From a virus: a stretch of DNA of 56,640 nucleotides. The notes beneath the pieces are model-generated. The model saw only the letters and a list, made by a program, of their open reading frames with translations, was not told the DNA's origin and did not search any database. The DNA is taken from positions 1 to 56,640 of the IMG/VR virus record IMGVR_UViG_3300002460_000037; one strand, given 5' to 3'. How positions within the stretch are numbered: position 1 is the first letter of the stretch; each line of letters opens with the position of its first letter. Positions 26,501-35,383 of the stretch are shown piece by piece. Both the position numbers and the translations under genes were made by a program.

Positions 26501-29500
26501 GCTGTCTTGATCTTGGGAGCCAAGGGTAGTCGGACATCGGAGCCGATTGAACACGCGAAAGCGTACAGTGCGTCTGGCGTGAAGCCTTTCTACGATTGGC
26601 TGTACGACAACTATGGCGTAACGGACCACTTCACCGTATCCGGTGATCTGTATTCTCGGCAGGGCGCGTCATTCCCAGTGGATGTGATCGTTATCAAGGG
26701 GCGCAGTGCGGCGTCCAGGGTCAAGCCTTGGAATATGAAGCAAGGCGGGATTCCTATCCAGTACAATTCATGGCAGGAGTTGAAAGATGCGAAGCTTCCG
26801 CAAAAACGACCAGCAACTAGCGTGGAGCCCGGGACCGTCGAGCCTGGCGGTGCCGCTGCACCCACAGGACAAGACGTTGACGTGGGAACAGTACCTAGAC
26901 CGCCTGCGGGAGAGGGTGGAGTCGATGTTGAAGGACGACCAGGACGGGCAGCAGGCATTCAGCCTGCTGTGGGAGGAACGGTGGGGCCGGTATCCGGACG
27001 ACCTGCCGCGGCACCTGGTGAGCGCGGAGTTCGAGGCGCTGCTGAACAGCCACGGGGTGCGCAGGAAAATGTTCCCGATCCGGGTGTCAAGCCAGAGGGA
27101 GGCGGTCGAGTCGATACAGGAACTGGCGAACGTGGAGGATTGGGGGACGCAGCTCCTGCCCTCGAGGGAGTGAAGAAAAAGCTTTCCGATCTGAGTGACG
27201 AGGAGTTGGAAGCCGCGATAACCGAAGGCATTTCTGAAACACCCGCCGAAGCCGAACAAACAAAGAAGGGGATCAAAAAGAAGCCAGCCGAGGAAGCGGC
27301 AGAGCCGAAGAAGAAGGGGATCAAATCCAAAGAGTCCATTCTTTCCGAGGAGACAAAAGCCGCTAGTAAGGATCTGGACGACGCGGCGAAGGCGTTCGCC
27401 GACAAGTACAAGGGCAAGCTATTCACTAACCCGCTCGCCGACCCAGAACTCATTAGGGACGTTGCCAAGTTGACTAGAATGGCATTGCGGGCCGGTTATC
27501 TGACGTTTCGCGATTACACGCGGTACATGGCGGACGCCATTGGAGCGGACCTTACCCGTCGCATTGGACCGGCGATGCAGCGGTCGTGGGATAGCCTGCG
27601 TGCAAAGCTTGACACGGAAATGGATGTGTCATCGAGCGTGGACCAGATTCTTCAGGAGGAGGATTCTGGAGAAACTGAATTCCAGACGACGTACACTCCG
27701 CGATCTGGAAGCGGGAAGATCGGCACTCTCGTACCAGCCAATCTTGCTACTGCGATTCGCAAATCGCTCGATTCACTGGAAAGTGAATACGGAGACCTCG
27801 ACGCCTTTGTTGGCAAAGAGTTGGGGATGACTCCGACGCAGCTCAACAATGCGTTCGCGGCCGAGCAGGTTGACGCCTTAGCATTGGCGATTGGCAATCA
27901 CAAGCGAGGAGCGGCGTTTGTGCTTGGCTGCCAAACCGGTGTTGGCAAGGGTAGGGTCGTCGCTGGGATGATTCGGTACGCCAAGATCAATGGAATGGTG
28001 CCCTTGTTCATCACGGAGAAGCCGGACTTGTTTGGGGACATGGTCCGCGACCTGACTGACATTGGCATGAACGAGCCGCCGTTTGAGATCCTGGTGACGG
28101 GAGACTACACAGGCAAAAACGTTGTGCAACTCCCCGATGGACGGCAGATCAAATCAAGCTCGGACGTGAATCGTGAGAGAGTCTTGGATGCCGTCAGCAA
28201 CTGGGAGGCAACTGGAGAGTTGAAGTCCGGTGATACGGTCTATGACGCCATCTTCACGCAGTATTCGCAGATTCAGCCAATATCCAAAAAAGGCGTGAGC
28301 CTCGAACCGTGGCGTTACGATGTCATTCTCCGGATCGCCCCACGAACGTTCGTTATTTTCGACGAGAGTCACAACGCCGGTGGGTCTGGATCGAAGCGAA
28401 AAACGAAAAAGGAACGCGAGGGTCCGCCGAACAGAGCGAAGTTCCTGCGGTCGGTCATGTCCCAGTTTCAGGGAGTTCTGTACTCTTCGGCGACGTTCGC
28501 CAAGCGGCCTGATGTGATGGACTTGTATTCGCGGACGGACATGGCGAAAGCGGTAAAGAATCTTGAACACTTGCCAGTCGCGATCGAGGAAGGTGGCGTG
28601 CCACTTCAGCAAGTCGTGTCGGAAATGCTGGCTGAATCAGGCCAGTACGTTCGTCGCGAGAAGTCTTTCCAGGGGATAAAGTTTGAGCCTGCGGAGGTGA
28701 ATGTTGATTTGAAAACAGCCGACAATGTGTCGGAAGTATTTCGGTCAATCAACCAATTCGATGTTGCTAAAAAGGATGCTGTCACTGCTATTGACGAAGA
28801 AGTAGTATCGTCAGGAAAGAGATTGGCTGGTGAGAGTGCGACTGGCGACAAAGGCGTGACGAGCACAAACTTTTCGTCCATCTTGTGGAACCTTACTGAC
28901 CAGATGTTGCTTTCGCTAAAAGCCGATCAGACGGCGCAAGCGGCAATCAACGCCATAAAGGCTGGTCAATCTCCGGTCATCGTAGTCGACAACACGATGG
29001 AGTCCGCACTTAATCGGTACGTGGATGCTGGTGGACTGAAGTTTGGCGATCCGATTGATTTCAACTATCGCGACCTATTACTTCATTACCTGGAGCGCAG
29101 TCGGGAAGTCACAATCAAGCACGGGGCTGGCATCCCACCGGAAAGGCACTATCTGACTGACGAGGAACTTGGTCCTGAAGCTGTCGCGAAGTACGAAGCC
29201 TCCAAGAAGCTTATTGGCGAGATCCAGATCAACGCCCCGGTATCTCCGATTGACTGGATCAGGAAGAAGATCAAAGAAGCCGGATACTCCGTGGCGGAAG
29301 TCACTGGCCGTGAAACATTGATTGATTACCGCGACGACGGCAGCATGTTTCTGACGCAGCGGGCTGCCACGGAATCAGGATCGAGAGGCAAGACACGGTC
29401 AATAAAGGCGTTCAATGACGGCAGTGTCGACGTGTTGATCTTGAACCGATCCGGCTCGACTGGGTTGAGCATCCACGCCAGCCAAAAAGTGAAAAACAAA

Positions 29501-32500
29501 AAAACTCGACACATGATTATCTCGCAGCCAGCAAAGAACATTGACGAGTTCATGCAAATGCTGGGGCGAGTTAATCGGACTGGGCAAGTGGTATTGCCGC
29601 AGTACACGCTATTGCTGTCGGACGCTCCGGCTGAGAATCGACCGGCAGCCGTGCTGGTGAAAAAGCTGGCCAGCCTAAACGCCACGGTCACAGGCAAGGC
29701 GACAGGGTCGGTCGGGTTTGATACTCCCGACATCATCAATGAGGTTGGCGATTATGCCGTCGCGCGGTTCATGGAAGACTACCCACAAATGTACGAGGAC
29801 ATCGGGGAGCCGATGGGTGCGTTGGATGGCGATGGATTATTGAAAGATACGGATGACATTGCCAGGAAGGTTACCGGGCGCGTGATTCTTCTGCCGATCG
29901 AGCAGCAACGACAGTTCTGGGATGGCGTGATTGACATCTTCAACTCGCACTTGGCTGAACTGGACAACCTTGGAGAAAATCCACTGGTTGCAAAAACGCT
30001 TGATTTGCAAGCGAAGACTCAGAATCGCATGAAGATTTTCGACGGTCAGGAAGAGTCCACTAATCCTTTCGAGCAGCCCGCCTACCTGGAGACAGTTGAC
30101 GCCAAGCGTATTGGGAAGCCCATGTCGTCCAAGGAAGTGACCGATGCGATCCTAGCGGAGACTGGAGCCAGTGACATCGGCGATGTAAAGTCTAGAGCCA
30201 TGCAAATAGCAAGCGAGTCCGCAGATAAAGTTGAAAGCGATGCCAACTCTTACTTCGATAGTGATATCAGGCCAAAGCTATCCGAAAACAAGCTGGGCCA
30301 AAAGATGACTCAGTTTCTCCGCAGTGTGAAGGCAGTGGCGGAGCATGTGAGAACCTATCCGCCTGGAACTCCTGTATCAATTAATCTGAAAGACCCGGAC
30401 GCGGAAGAGGGGGATGTGTCGTTGGAACGGTTCAACGGAATCGTGATGGGAGTTTACAAAACAGGGAAGGCAAAAAACCCTGTGGCAATGTCGTCATGGG
30501 TTATTGACATCGCAGTCTCTGATGCCGTGCGCAGGATTCGAGTTCCAATTTCTCAAGTTGGAAGCCGAGCAGAAATCATGCTGTCATGGGGCACTCCACT
30601 CGAAAATCGACTAGCGGAATTTGACAAGGCCCAATCGACGTCTCGTGAAGTGCGACACATTGCGACCGGCAATCTTCTGGCTGCTCAAGAACAGTTACGC
30701 GGCAAGCGTGGTCGAATCGTATTTTTCACGGATGACTCCGGCGAAAGCCGCCGTGGAACGCTGATGCCAAGACGGTTTGATGTGCGGGAGTGGCAAGCGG
30801 ATCGTCCGATTGAATTCCAAAGTGTCGACCAAGTGCTGTCGTTCCTCACCAAGAATGGCACCGCATTCTCAGCGGACGGAAATTTCTATGTAGTGAGGAA
30901 TCCAGCAGGAAGCGGGGTGGTGTTCTCCGCCAAGAAGGCCAAGTCGCAGGGCGGCAAGTACACTCTCAATCGCGACATTCTGAATGCCGCTAGTCCGCAT
31001 GAGTTTGTATCAAAGGGCGCTGCATGGATGGAGATGCCCATCACCAACAAACAGCAGACAATCGCCGTTCTAAAGGCCGTGATGGAGATTACTACGCTTC
31101 AAGCGAACACGCAAAAGGACTTGGCTGCCGAAGTAATCAAACCCAAAGAGGAACCGCCAGGCACCGTCCCAGGGGCACAAGCGGAATCTCTCCGTCCGAC
31201 AGGTAAGGCTAGGACAGGTCAGCGGCGACTGACGCGCAAGGACGTAATAGCCGCATTCCCGCAGCGGACCGTCACAAATCTTCCAGGCGGTACGGGATGG
31301 CGTGTGGAAGTTGGCAGCCATCATTTTGACATTCAGGTTGTCGACGAAGTGCCAATCGATTGGGATGCCCTGGAAGCCAAGATGGGTCTAAAAATCCCGG
31401 AAGAGCAACGCGCCGCAATGGCCGCCGCCGGATCGTTCTCCGTGACCGACGAGACCGGGAAGCAGTACAGTGGTCTTGGATTGATTCGTCTGGCAAACGG
31501 CATGGCGACATCTTCGACGCTGCGACACGAAGCCCTTCACTTAGCACGCACGTCCGGCATGCTCAGTCAACGGGAGTGGGATGCGCTCGTCAAGCAATAT
31601 TCTTCCAAGATGCGCTCGATTGCTCAGCAGGAGGAAGATATCGCTTCGGCGCGGGAAGGCGTAGGGCCAGCTTCCACATGGCAGCGGATCGCCGCGTGGA
31701 TCAGAGGCATCCTGTCTAAGTTCGGAATCGGCGAGATTCAAGGGCGGGACGTGTTCCATCAGATGGATGAGGCCGGATTCTGGGACCGGGAAGCCAAGCG
31801 AACAGGAAGCAACACGTCCTACTCGATTCAAAAGATCGGCGACGTACCATTGCGTGGTCGCCCTGACTTAGCCAACCCGGCTAAAGACTTGGGCGTCAGG
31901 GACGTCGTTACTGACGTGGACGAGGAAAGGAATCTGGCTGGAAAGCCTACGCCTCGATCCAGGACCGTTGCGGCAGACGAAGCCACGCAGCGATTAGCAG
32001 CCGATTATTCCGGTGAGCGGCAGAAGTTGCTCGATCGGCTTGCTGATGGCGACACGATGAACGAAGCGGACACGGTTGTCGCGAGGAGAATCATCGACAA
32101 GGAAGGCATCGAGGCTCTCAAGTCAGGCAAGTTGGACGATTTGAAAAAACTTATCGACGGCTATCGGGATGTGCGTGCGGAGCAAGCGAGGGCACTGAGC
32201 CTGCGAGATCCGCTTGAGACGCCAGCCATGCGACGGAAGCGGGCGATCTTGGAAGCGATCTTGAGTTCCGACAACCCCACGAAGATCCTGGAAGCATTGA
32301 AAAATGAAGGTATCGACCTAACGGAGTTGGCTTCCGTATCGGAAGATCCAGCCGCATCGCTTCGCACGTTGGAAGAGACAGTTGCCCGCCATTCGACGTT
32401 TACAGATAAGGCTATCGAATACTGGCGTAACGCGATCCTGTCAGCACCAACCACTCATGCGGCCAACACCATAGGGAACGTTGCCAACACGGCGTGGTAT

Positions 32501-34276
32501 TACACCGCAGAGCGTTTTGTTCAGTCCGCATTGAACACGATCATCAGGAATCCGAAGGGTGCCCAGTGGGGCGAGTACAAACATTTGCTCGCTGGGATCT
32601 TGCCAGGCATGTCACGGGGGATGCGAAACGCCGTCCAGTCTTGGAAGACGGAGCGTTCGGCATTGTCGCACTTCATGGGAGGGGGAAAAATGCAGGAGGC
32701 AAGGATAGCCATTCCTGGCCGGCGTGGAAGATTTATTCGTTCGTTTGGCTATCGTCCGCTGCTGTTTGCGGACGAGTTCGCAAAGACTCTCATCGTCAAC
32801 ATGGAAGTTGGGGCGCAGGCGTACCGGATGGCGAAGGAAGAGGGGTTGTCGGGAGATGCTTTAACGGTTCGCGTCAGGGAATTGGTTGACGACATCGAAT
32901 CTCCAGCGTGGGGCAGCGCAACCGAAATTTCCAGAGAACTAACTTTCCAACAGGGAGGCTCAAAGATATCCAGAAAGCTGAAGAGTATTGCTAAGTTTGC
33001 GCGAGGAAAGTTCAAGCCGCTAACTTTTGTGATTCCGTTCGTCGAGACTCCTGTCAACATATTGGAGGAGGGATTGCGAAAGACTCCCTTGGGTGCGATC
33101 GAGCTGGCTGTCCGCTGGCGTCAGGCAGCCAAGGAAGCTAAGGAAACCGGCTCTCTAGATCCGTACGCTCCTTTGATTGGCCTTGGAGCCCAGCAAGCAA
33201 TAGCGGCTCTTGGAATGTTCCTGTTGTTCATGGGAAACGATGACGATGATCCGTGGATAACAGGTACTTCGCAACGTCGCGGCATCGGCAAGCGGCAGCT
33301 TGAGGAGCGAACCAATCCGCCACTTTCGATCAATCTCGGCAACCGATGGTACAGTTACCAACGAATTGAGCCGTTTGCCACGGCAGTTGCGACGATGGTT
33401 GATATGGCCAGCGCCGCCAAGAAAGGACGGCCATTTGACAAGACATGGGAAAGCATCCTTGGTCAGATAGAAGGAAAGACGTTCCTTCAGGGTATTGGAG
33501 ATGTGATCGAAGCCGTCGACAGTCCCGATCCAAACCGGGCAGTCAAGTGGGCGTCCAAGTTTGCTGTCAGTTGGGCTCCAAATATCATTCGCTCGTCAGG
33601 CAGGTCGATCGACAAAGTTCGTCCAGAGCGAAAGGTGTGGGGAAAGGGGAGTGATCTGTACAAGCGTCTGGGGATCAGGATGGCTCAGCAGACAGAGCTT
33701 GGAATCGTTCCAGACATGCCAAAGTACGACATGTGGGGCAGACTCGTTCCATCGTCAATTAGTCCAGTTCCTGGGACAGATATCGCATGGAGGATTCTTG
33801 TCCCGTCATACACAAAGCATGAGGGTGTTTTCGTAGGCGACCAATTGCTCATGGCGTGGAACCGGAGAAATCCAGACAGCGAAGTGGCTCCAGAGATGCC
33901 AACCCCAACCTACACGTGGGAAAGACAATCAAAAAGCATGACAGATCAGCAGTATGCGGAGTTTTTGCGGATGTCTGGCTCTCTGGCGAGAGAGCGAGTG
34001 TCGCGGATCAAGCCGAACGACAACCCGTCCGAAGCGACGATCGAGAGAATCAAAAGCATAATCGAAACTAGCCGCAGTCAGATCAGGGAGCAACTGGCGG
34101 TCAAATGGAACGGGACGGCCAGGGACACGAGAGATTACAAAGCCAAGCTTCGCCGATCGATTGCTAGTCCGATGCCAACGAGGAAGAGGGGGGAGTCGAA
34201 TGAGGATTGGAATCAGAGAAAAGCGGACGACCGCGACAAGCGAGCCAGGATGAAAGGCTTTCTCAAGAAGAAGTAG
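23591..34276 (+). CDS. Giant polyvalent virion protein: N6-MTase, SBNO helicase, zincin, helical C-terminus
   Basis: 3,561 residues from ATG 23591. The N-terminus repeats WELLDLFQGGQA twice (residues 5-16, 35-46), then a Gly/Ala-rich segment. A gamma-class N6-adenine methyltransferase follows, with DATAGNG (870) and catalytic NPPF (927-930). A low-complexity linker holds a second gene in another frame (26787-27173). The Strawberry-notch-type SF2 helicase shows CQTGVGKGR (1447), DESH (1591-1594), SAT (1633-1635) and QMLGRVNRTGQ (1989). A zinc peptidase motif HEALH (2646-2650) precedes an Ala-rich helical C-terminus (from ~2,900) of the large-polyvalent-protein type. Family knowledge (DarB/LPD-like proteins) says such proteins are packaged and injected to methylate, unwind or protect phage DNA from restriction. 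Lys-rich GIKKKPAE repeats occur near residues 517 and 1227. Confidence 0.82.
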   Translation: MPNAWELLDLFQGGQASGLPQSNVVTPSPQGGSPWELLDLFQGGQAPPSEPEQPDLGPIEGVRRGLVRGGQGIVGGIGGLIEGYQDTANAFDIWLANKLGVQADPAVQAVINDRRQLAEDSREFQRGIRRRAEDPTDLGKSTSAGGFNPASWRWWTENVSEAVPQLLGQTAVAAATGGGSLPAQIGTFAATGGALEAGGTYSAARERMEGKGIPQDEAMRRALAEAGTSGAINAAIEVGPGWAVGKLLGKSALSPAKRLAGREIAKRWLAVTAGEGGEEATQQVVSDTAQWLAENDPEAKPTFDKWREYAGAGLIGAAAGAGLGGVSTVGDIAEAFTSPAQPLKVPIPDAGGTPPAGAAPTPPQPGVQPGEPPAGAARTPEQIQRALAEDFYGSPEITATAWADKNPELAAKLVAGRRYSSRVFEEVGLPKMSAREGDTEKRRQWLRAVETHLSKGATVETEAEETPPKKEVPSPDITGVAAKPGAVVPSAPAAEAGLAIPQVDQQAEPVAVEPPKLKGIKKKPAEAASPKKKGIRKLESQTIGKNAAGQDVFEDANGIRSTIENGIRSTEPVQIIPTQQGVQYAPRSPRDTQFEVAATVSQAPPLGPLVIKPIFGGPETKLETKKPSIEVIESPGAAADRFPEGTPVEYDWRGKRVQGVSKGRRGDFLVVSTDKAHINHEIDASRGNVLAVEEPVDVPPPTKEQPQLPPSGVETPPGVGPSDSGDVVPPVQKPGVEQRDYGTVEKPSRVALGDHFGERLTSGAKYGTILEARSEAGEKLGGKVTPGTPTAKEVDEAVELGVVKAAKAVVAEGDDESDTYDRMVDLYERQPNLSTRTSTSISQQAYSTPAPLAYLASRLANVTSDKSVYDATAGNGMLLVAADPSKAVANELNASRAESLKSQGIATTTNDATDYRPSQEIDSIILNPPFGTVRDESNQTKTWTIEGVQTREVDHAIVMNSLSAMADDGSAVLILGAKGSRTSEPIEHAKAYSASGVKPFYDWLYDNYGVTDHFTVSGDLYSRQGASFPVDVIVIKGRSAASRVKPWNMKQGGIPIQYNSWQELKDAKLPQKRPATSVEPGTVEPGGAAAPTGQDVDVGTVPRPPAGEGGVDVEGRPGRAAGIQPAVGGTVGPVSGRPAAAPGERGVRGAAEQPRGAQENVPDPGVKPEGGGRVDTGTGERGGLGDAAPALEGVKKKLSDLSDEELEAAITEGISETPAEAEQTKKGIKKKPAEEAAEPKKKGIKSKESILSEETKAASKDLDDAAKAFADKYKGKLFTNPLADPELIRDVAKLTRMALRAGYLTFRDYTRYMADAIGADLTRRIGPAMQRSWDSLRAKLDTEMDVSSSVDQILQEEDSGETEFQTTYTPRSGSGKIGTLVPANLATAIRKSLDSLESEYGDLDAFVGKELGMTPTQLNNAFAAEQVDALALAIGNHKRGAAFVLGCQTGVGKGRVVAGMIRYAKINGMVPLFITEKPDLFGDMVRDLTDIGMNEPPFEILVTGDYTGKNVVQLPDGRQIKSSSDVNRERVLDAVSNWEATGELKSGDTVYDAIFTQYSQIQPISKKGVSLEPWRYDVILRIAPRTFVIFDESHNAGGSGSKRKTKKEREGPPNRAKFLRSVMSQFQGVLYSSATFAKRPDVMDLYSRTDMAKAVKNLEHLPVAIEEGGVPLQQVVSEMLAESGQYVRREKSFQGIKFEPAEVNVDLKTADNVSEVFRSINQFDVAKKDAVTAIDEEVVSSGKRLAGESATGDKGVTSTNFSSILWNLTDQMLLSLKADQTAQAAINAIKAGQSPVIVVDNTMESALNRYVDAGGLKFGDPIDFNYRDLLLHYLERSREVTIKHGAGIPPERHYLTDEELGPEAVAKYEASKKLIGEIQINAPVSPIDWIRKKIKEAGYSVAEVTGRETLIDYRDDGSMFLTQRAATESGSRGKTRSIKAFNDGSVDVLILNRSGSTGLSIHASQKVKNKKTRHMIISQPAKNIDEFMQMLGRVNRTGQVVLPQYTLLLSDAPAENRPAAVLVKKLASLNATVTGKATGSVGFDTPDIINEVGDYAVARFMEDYPQMYEDIGEPMGALDGDGLLKDTDDIARKVTGRVILLPIEQQRQFWDGVIDIFNSHLAELDNLGENPLVAKTLDLQAKTQNRMKIFDGQEESTNPFEQPAYLETVDAKRIGKPMSSKEVTDAILAETGASDIGDVKSRAMQIASESADKVESDANSYFDSDIRPKLSENKLGQKMTQFLRSVKAVAEHVRTYPPGTPVSINLKDPDAEEGDVSLERFNGIVMGVYKTGKAKNPVAMSSWVIDIAVSDAVRRIRVPISQVGSRAEIMLSWGTPLENRLAEFDKAQSTSREVRHIATGNLLAAQEQLRGKRGRIVFFTDDSGESRRGTLMPRRFDVREWQADRPIEFQSVDQVLSFLTKNGTAFSADGNFYVVRNPAGSGVVFSAKKAKSQGGKYTLNRDILNAASPHEFVSKGAAWMEMPITNKQQTIAVLKAVMEITTLQANTQKDLAAEVIKPKEEPPGTVPGAQAESLRPTGKARTGQRRLTRKDVIAAFPQRTVTNLPGGTGWRVEVGSHHFDIQVVDEVPIDWDALEAKMGLKIPEEQRAAMAAAGSFSVTDETGKQYSGLGLIRLANGMATSSTLRHEALHLARTSGMLSQREWDALVKQYSSKMRSIAQQEEDIASAREGVGPASTWQRIAAWIRGILSKFGIGEIQGRDVFHQMDEAGFWDREAKRTGSNTSYSIQKIGDVPLRGRPDLANPAKDLGVRDVVTDVDEERNLAGKPTPRSRTVAADEATQRLAADYSGERQKLLDRLADGDTMNEADTVVARRIIDKEGIEALKSGKLDDLKKLIDGYRDVRAEQARALSLRDPLETPAMRRKRAILEAILSSDNPTKILEALKNEGIDLTELASVSEDPAASLRTLEETVARHSTFTDKAIEYWRNAILSAPTTHAANTIGNVANTAWYYTAERFVQSALNTIIRNPKGAQWGEYKHLLAGILPGMSRGMRNAVQSWKTERSALSHFMGGGKMQEARIAIPGRRGRFIRSFGYRPLLFADEFAKTLIVNMEVGAQAYRMAKEEGLSGDALTVRVRELVDDIESPAWGSATEISRELTFQQGGSKISRKLKSIAKFARGKFKPLTFVIPFVETPVNILEEGLRKTPLGAIELAVRWRQAAKEAKETGSLDPYAPLIGLGAQQAIAALGMFLLFMGNDDDDPWITGTSQRRGIGKRQLEERTNPPLSINLGNRWYSYQRIEPFATAVATMVDMASAAKKGRPFDKTWESILGQIEGKTFLQGIGDVIEAVDSPDPNRAVKWASKFAVSWAPNIIRSSGRSIDKVRPERKVWGKGSDLYKRLGIRMAQQTELGIVPDMPKYDMWGRLVPSSISPVPGTDIAWRILVPSYTKHEGVFVGDQLLMAWNRRNPDSEVAPEMPTPTYTWERQSKSMTDQQYAEFLRMSGSLARERVSRIKPNDNPSEATIERIKSIIETSRSQIREQLAVKWNGTARDTRDYKAKLRRSIASPMPTRKRGESNEDWNQRKADDRDKRARMKGFLKKK
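26787..27173 (+). CDS. Nested overlapping gene inside the giant polyvalent gene
   Basis: 128 codons in a different frame within the giant gene's linker. ATG 26787 is preceded by AGGAG at 26775-26779 with a 7-nt gap. By my count about 112 of 128 sense codons end in G or C, and the encoded protein is balanced and helical with hydrophobic spacing (TWEQYLDRLRERVESMLKDD, then FSLLWEERWGRYPDDLPRHL). The host frame here is Gly/Pro/Ala/Val-Arg low complexity, which looks like a by-product. The local DNA is also visibly more GC-rich than its flanks. Together these suggest real selection in this frame. Function unknown; possibly an accessory protein captured with a GC-rich insertion. Not recognised. 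Confidence 0.6.
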   Translation: MRSFRKNDQQLAWSPGPSSLAVPLHPQDKTLTWEQYLDRLRERVESMLKDDQDGQQAFSLLWEERWGRYPDDLPRHLVSAEFEALLNSHGVRRKMFPIRVSSQREAVESIQELANVEDWGTQLLPSRE

Positions 34277-34290
34277 TCTGCTCAGTGAAG

Positions 34291-34533
34291 TCAATCGCGT
34301 GGTGGCTGAGTCGCTTCAATCCGGGCGATCCGAACATCATGCTTGCCCAGCTTATTGGCGTGCTCGCCGAGCGAATCCCACAAACATTTGCCGTCTCGCT
34401 CCATTGATTGGAGGATCACGTCAATCTGCGTGCTCATCCGGCTGATCTTCCAGACGACGTGGATTAGCCCCCCGAGTACGGCGAACCCCACTCCAACCAT
34501 TGATACCGCTACAGCGATCCAAGCATTGTCCAT
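34291..34533 (-). CDS. Small membrane protein with coiled-coil tail (holin/spanin-like candidate)
   Basis: 80 residues from ATG 34533, with AAGGGG-type SD. One strong N-terminal membrane segment (AWIAVAVSMVGVGFAVLGGL, roughly residues 3-25), then a short cytoplasmic/periplasmic helix (KISRMSTQIDVILQSMERD) and a charged tail. It is the first gene after the giant gene, on the opposite strand, in a region with further small membrane proteins and a peptidase, so it is a plausible lysis accessory protein. The stop lies 14 nt from the giant gene's stop. Confidence 0.5.
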   Translation of the reverse strand: MDNAWIAVAVSMVGVGFAVLGGLIHVVWKISRMSTQIDVILQSMERDGKCLWDSLGEHANKLGKHDVRIARIEATQPPRD

Positions 34534-34544
34534 GTTCCGCCCCT

Positions 34545-34811
34545 TCAAGGAAATGATGTGATGCCGTGGGAATTGAACAGTTCTTCCAGTGATTCGCGGG
34601 TGCGTTGGTCAAGCCACCCGACATACCACCGACGGCGCCTGTCGCTTAGCGTGAATCCGTGCCGAAATGGAACGGCCTCGATGTTTAGGCCACTTTTGTA
34701 AGCCTTGACACCGAGGTGATATTCAGACGTTTCGCGATCGTCGTCTGGAGACGTTGGTTCCATCTCCGTGAAGTCGATGTCATTTCGTCGCTTACGGCTT
34801 GTTTTCGACAT
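34545..34811 (-). CDS. Rmf/CrpP-like small protein
   Basis: 88 residues. The central part (EYHLGVKAYKSGLNIEAVPF ... RRRWYVGWLDQR) matches the compact pattern of ribosome-modulation-factor/CrpP-type proteins: Gly-x3-Ala-Tyr, a short basic helix, then a conserved W-x-x-G-W. Preceded by a charged, acidic N-terminal tail. No clear SD, so it may be coupled to its upstream neighbours. Host Rmf hibernates ribosomes; a phage copy could modulate translation, but this is inference. A strong terminator (34825-34859) lies directly upstream. Confidence 0.45.
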   Translation of the reverse strand: MSKTSRKRRNDIDFTEMEPTSPDDDRETSEYHLGVKAYKSGLNIEAVPFRHGFTLSDRRRRWYVGWLDQRTRESLEELFNSHGITSFP

Positions 34812-34824
34812 GGATGCAGTCTAC

Positions 34825-34859
34825 GAAAAAACGCGGCCCGTGGAAACCACCAGCCGCGT
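34825..34859 (-). terminator. Rho-independent terminator, minus strand
   Basis: ACGCGGC at 34831-34837 pairs with 34853-34859, and on the minus strand the stem is followed by six T (34825-34830). It lies between the gene starting at 34811 and the small secreted/lipoprotein gene upstream, so the 34811 gene may be expressed by read-through or its own promoter. Confidence 0.7.
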
Positions 34860-34889
34860 CCGAAGACGCCCAAGGAGCGTATGGAGCAA

Positions 34890-35075
34890 TTACCGATCTC
34901 GCCGGTCATGGCGTCGTTGCACGCCCAGGACCGCCACAGCGACCTTGGCTGCCGGGTGAGCGCGGCTACAGCCACTTTCACGCCTGGCTTGCACTTGTTT
35001 GCCACAGCCCCCCTGTGCGTCCACAACGGACAAGCAGGAAATGACCAGTGCGACGAACAGCATGCGAATGAACAT
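34890..35075 (-). CDS. Small exported (lipo)protein
   Basis: 61 residues, perfect AAGGAG at 7 nt. An N-terminal signal-like segment (MFIRMLFVALVISCLSVV) contains a lipobox-like VISC, so it may be lipid-anchored; the mature part is Cys- and Arg-rich. Directly downstream of a terminator and close to a holin-like gene and a peptidase, it could be an outer-membrane spanin-like lysis lipoprotein or an exclusion protein. The mature sequence is not recognised and partly low in complexity. Confidence 0.45.
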   Translation of the reverse strand: MFIRMLFVALVISCLSVVDAQGGCGKQVQARRESGCSRAHPAAKVAVAVLGVQRRHDRRDR

Positions 35076-35091
35076 CAGAGACTCCTTTTGA

Positions 35092-35139
35092 GAAAAAATC
35101 GCCCGGCGCCACTGGGTAGAGACCCAAATGGCACCGGGC
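35092..35139 (-). terminator. Rho-independent terminator, minus strand
   Basis: GCCCGGCGCC (35101-35110) pairs with 35130-35139 with one G-T pair, with an inner GGGT/ACCC stem, followed on the minus strand by GA and six T. It ends the transcript from the upstream minus-strand genes before the small exported protein. Confidence 0.7.
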
Positions 35140-35173
35140 CTTCCAAGGGTATATCAAGCAAGGCAATTATGGC

Positions 35174-35383
35174 CTATGCCTTGGGCTTGAGCAACTCCAG
35201 CAGGATGGGGAGCAAAAGCTTCATGAGTTCCATCAACAGAGCCAGGAATTGCCCGCCAGCGGCCATGCTCGCGTTGCGGTAGGCTATGTTTCCAGACACT
35301 TCCATCGCGATCGTCAATGCCTGAATCTTTACAGTAGGCGTGGCGTCAGATTCTTCGAGAATCTTTATGATTTCTTCGTTCAT
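35174..35383 (-). CDS. Small protein with C-terminal hydrophobic helix
   Basis: 69 residues from ATG 35383 with AAGGAA SD. N-terminal helix (NEEIIKILEESDATPTVKIQ), then GGQFLALLMELMKLLLPILL, a hydrophobic C-terminal segment capped by LKPKA. That makes it a possible tail-anchored membrane protein or amphipathic helix. Overlaps the broken HNH gene by 38 nt. A lysis-related role is suggested only by neighbouring small membrane proteins. Confidence 0.5.
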   Translation of the reverse strand: MNEEIIKILEESDATPTVKIQALTIAMEVSGNIAYRNASMAAGGQFLALLMELMKLLLPILLELLKPKA

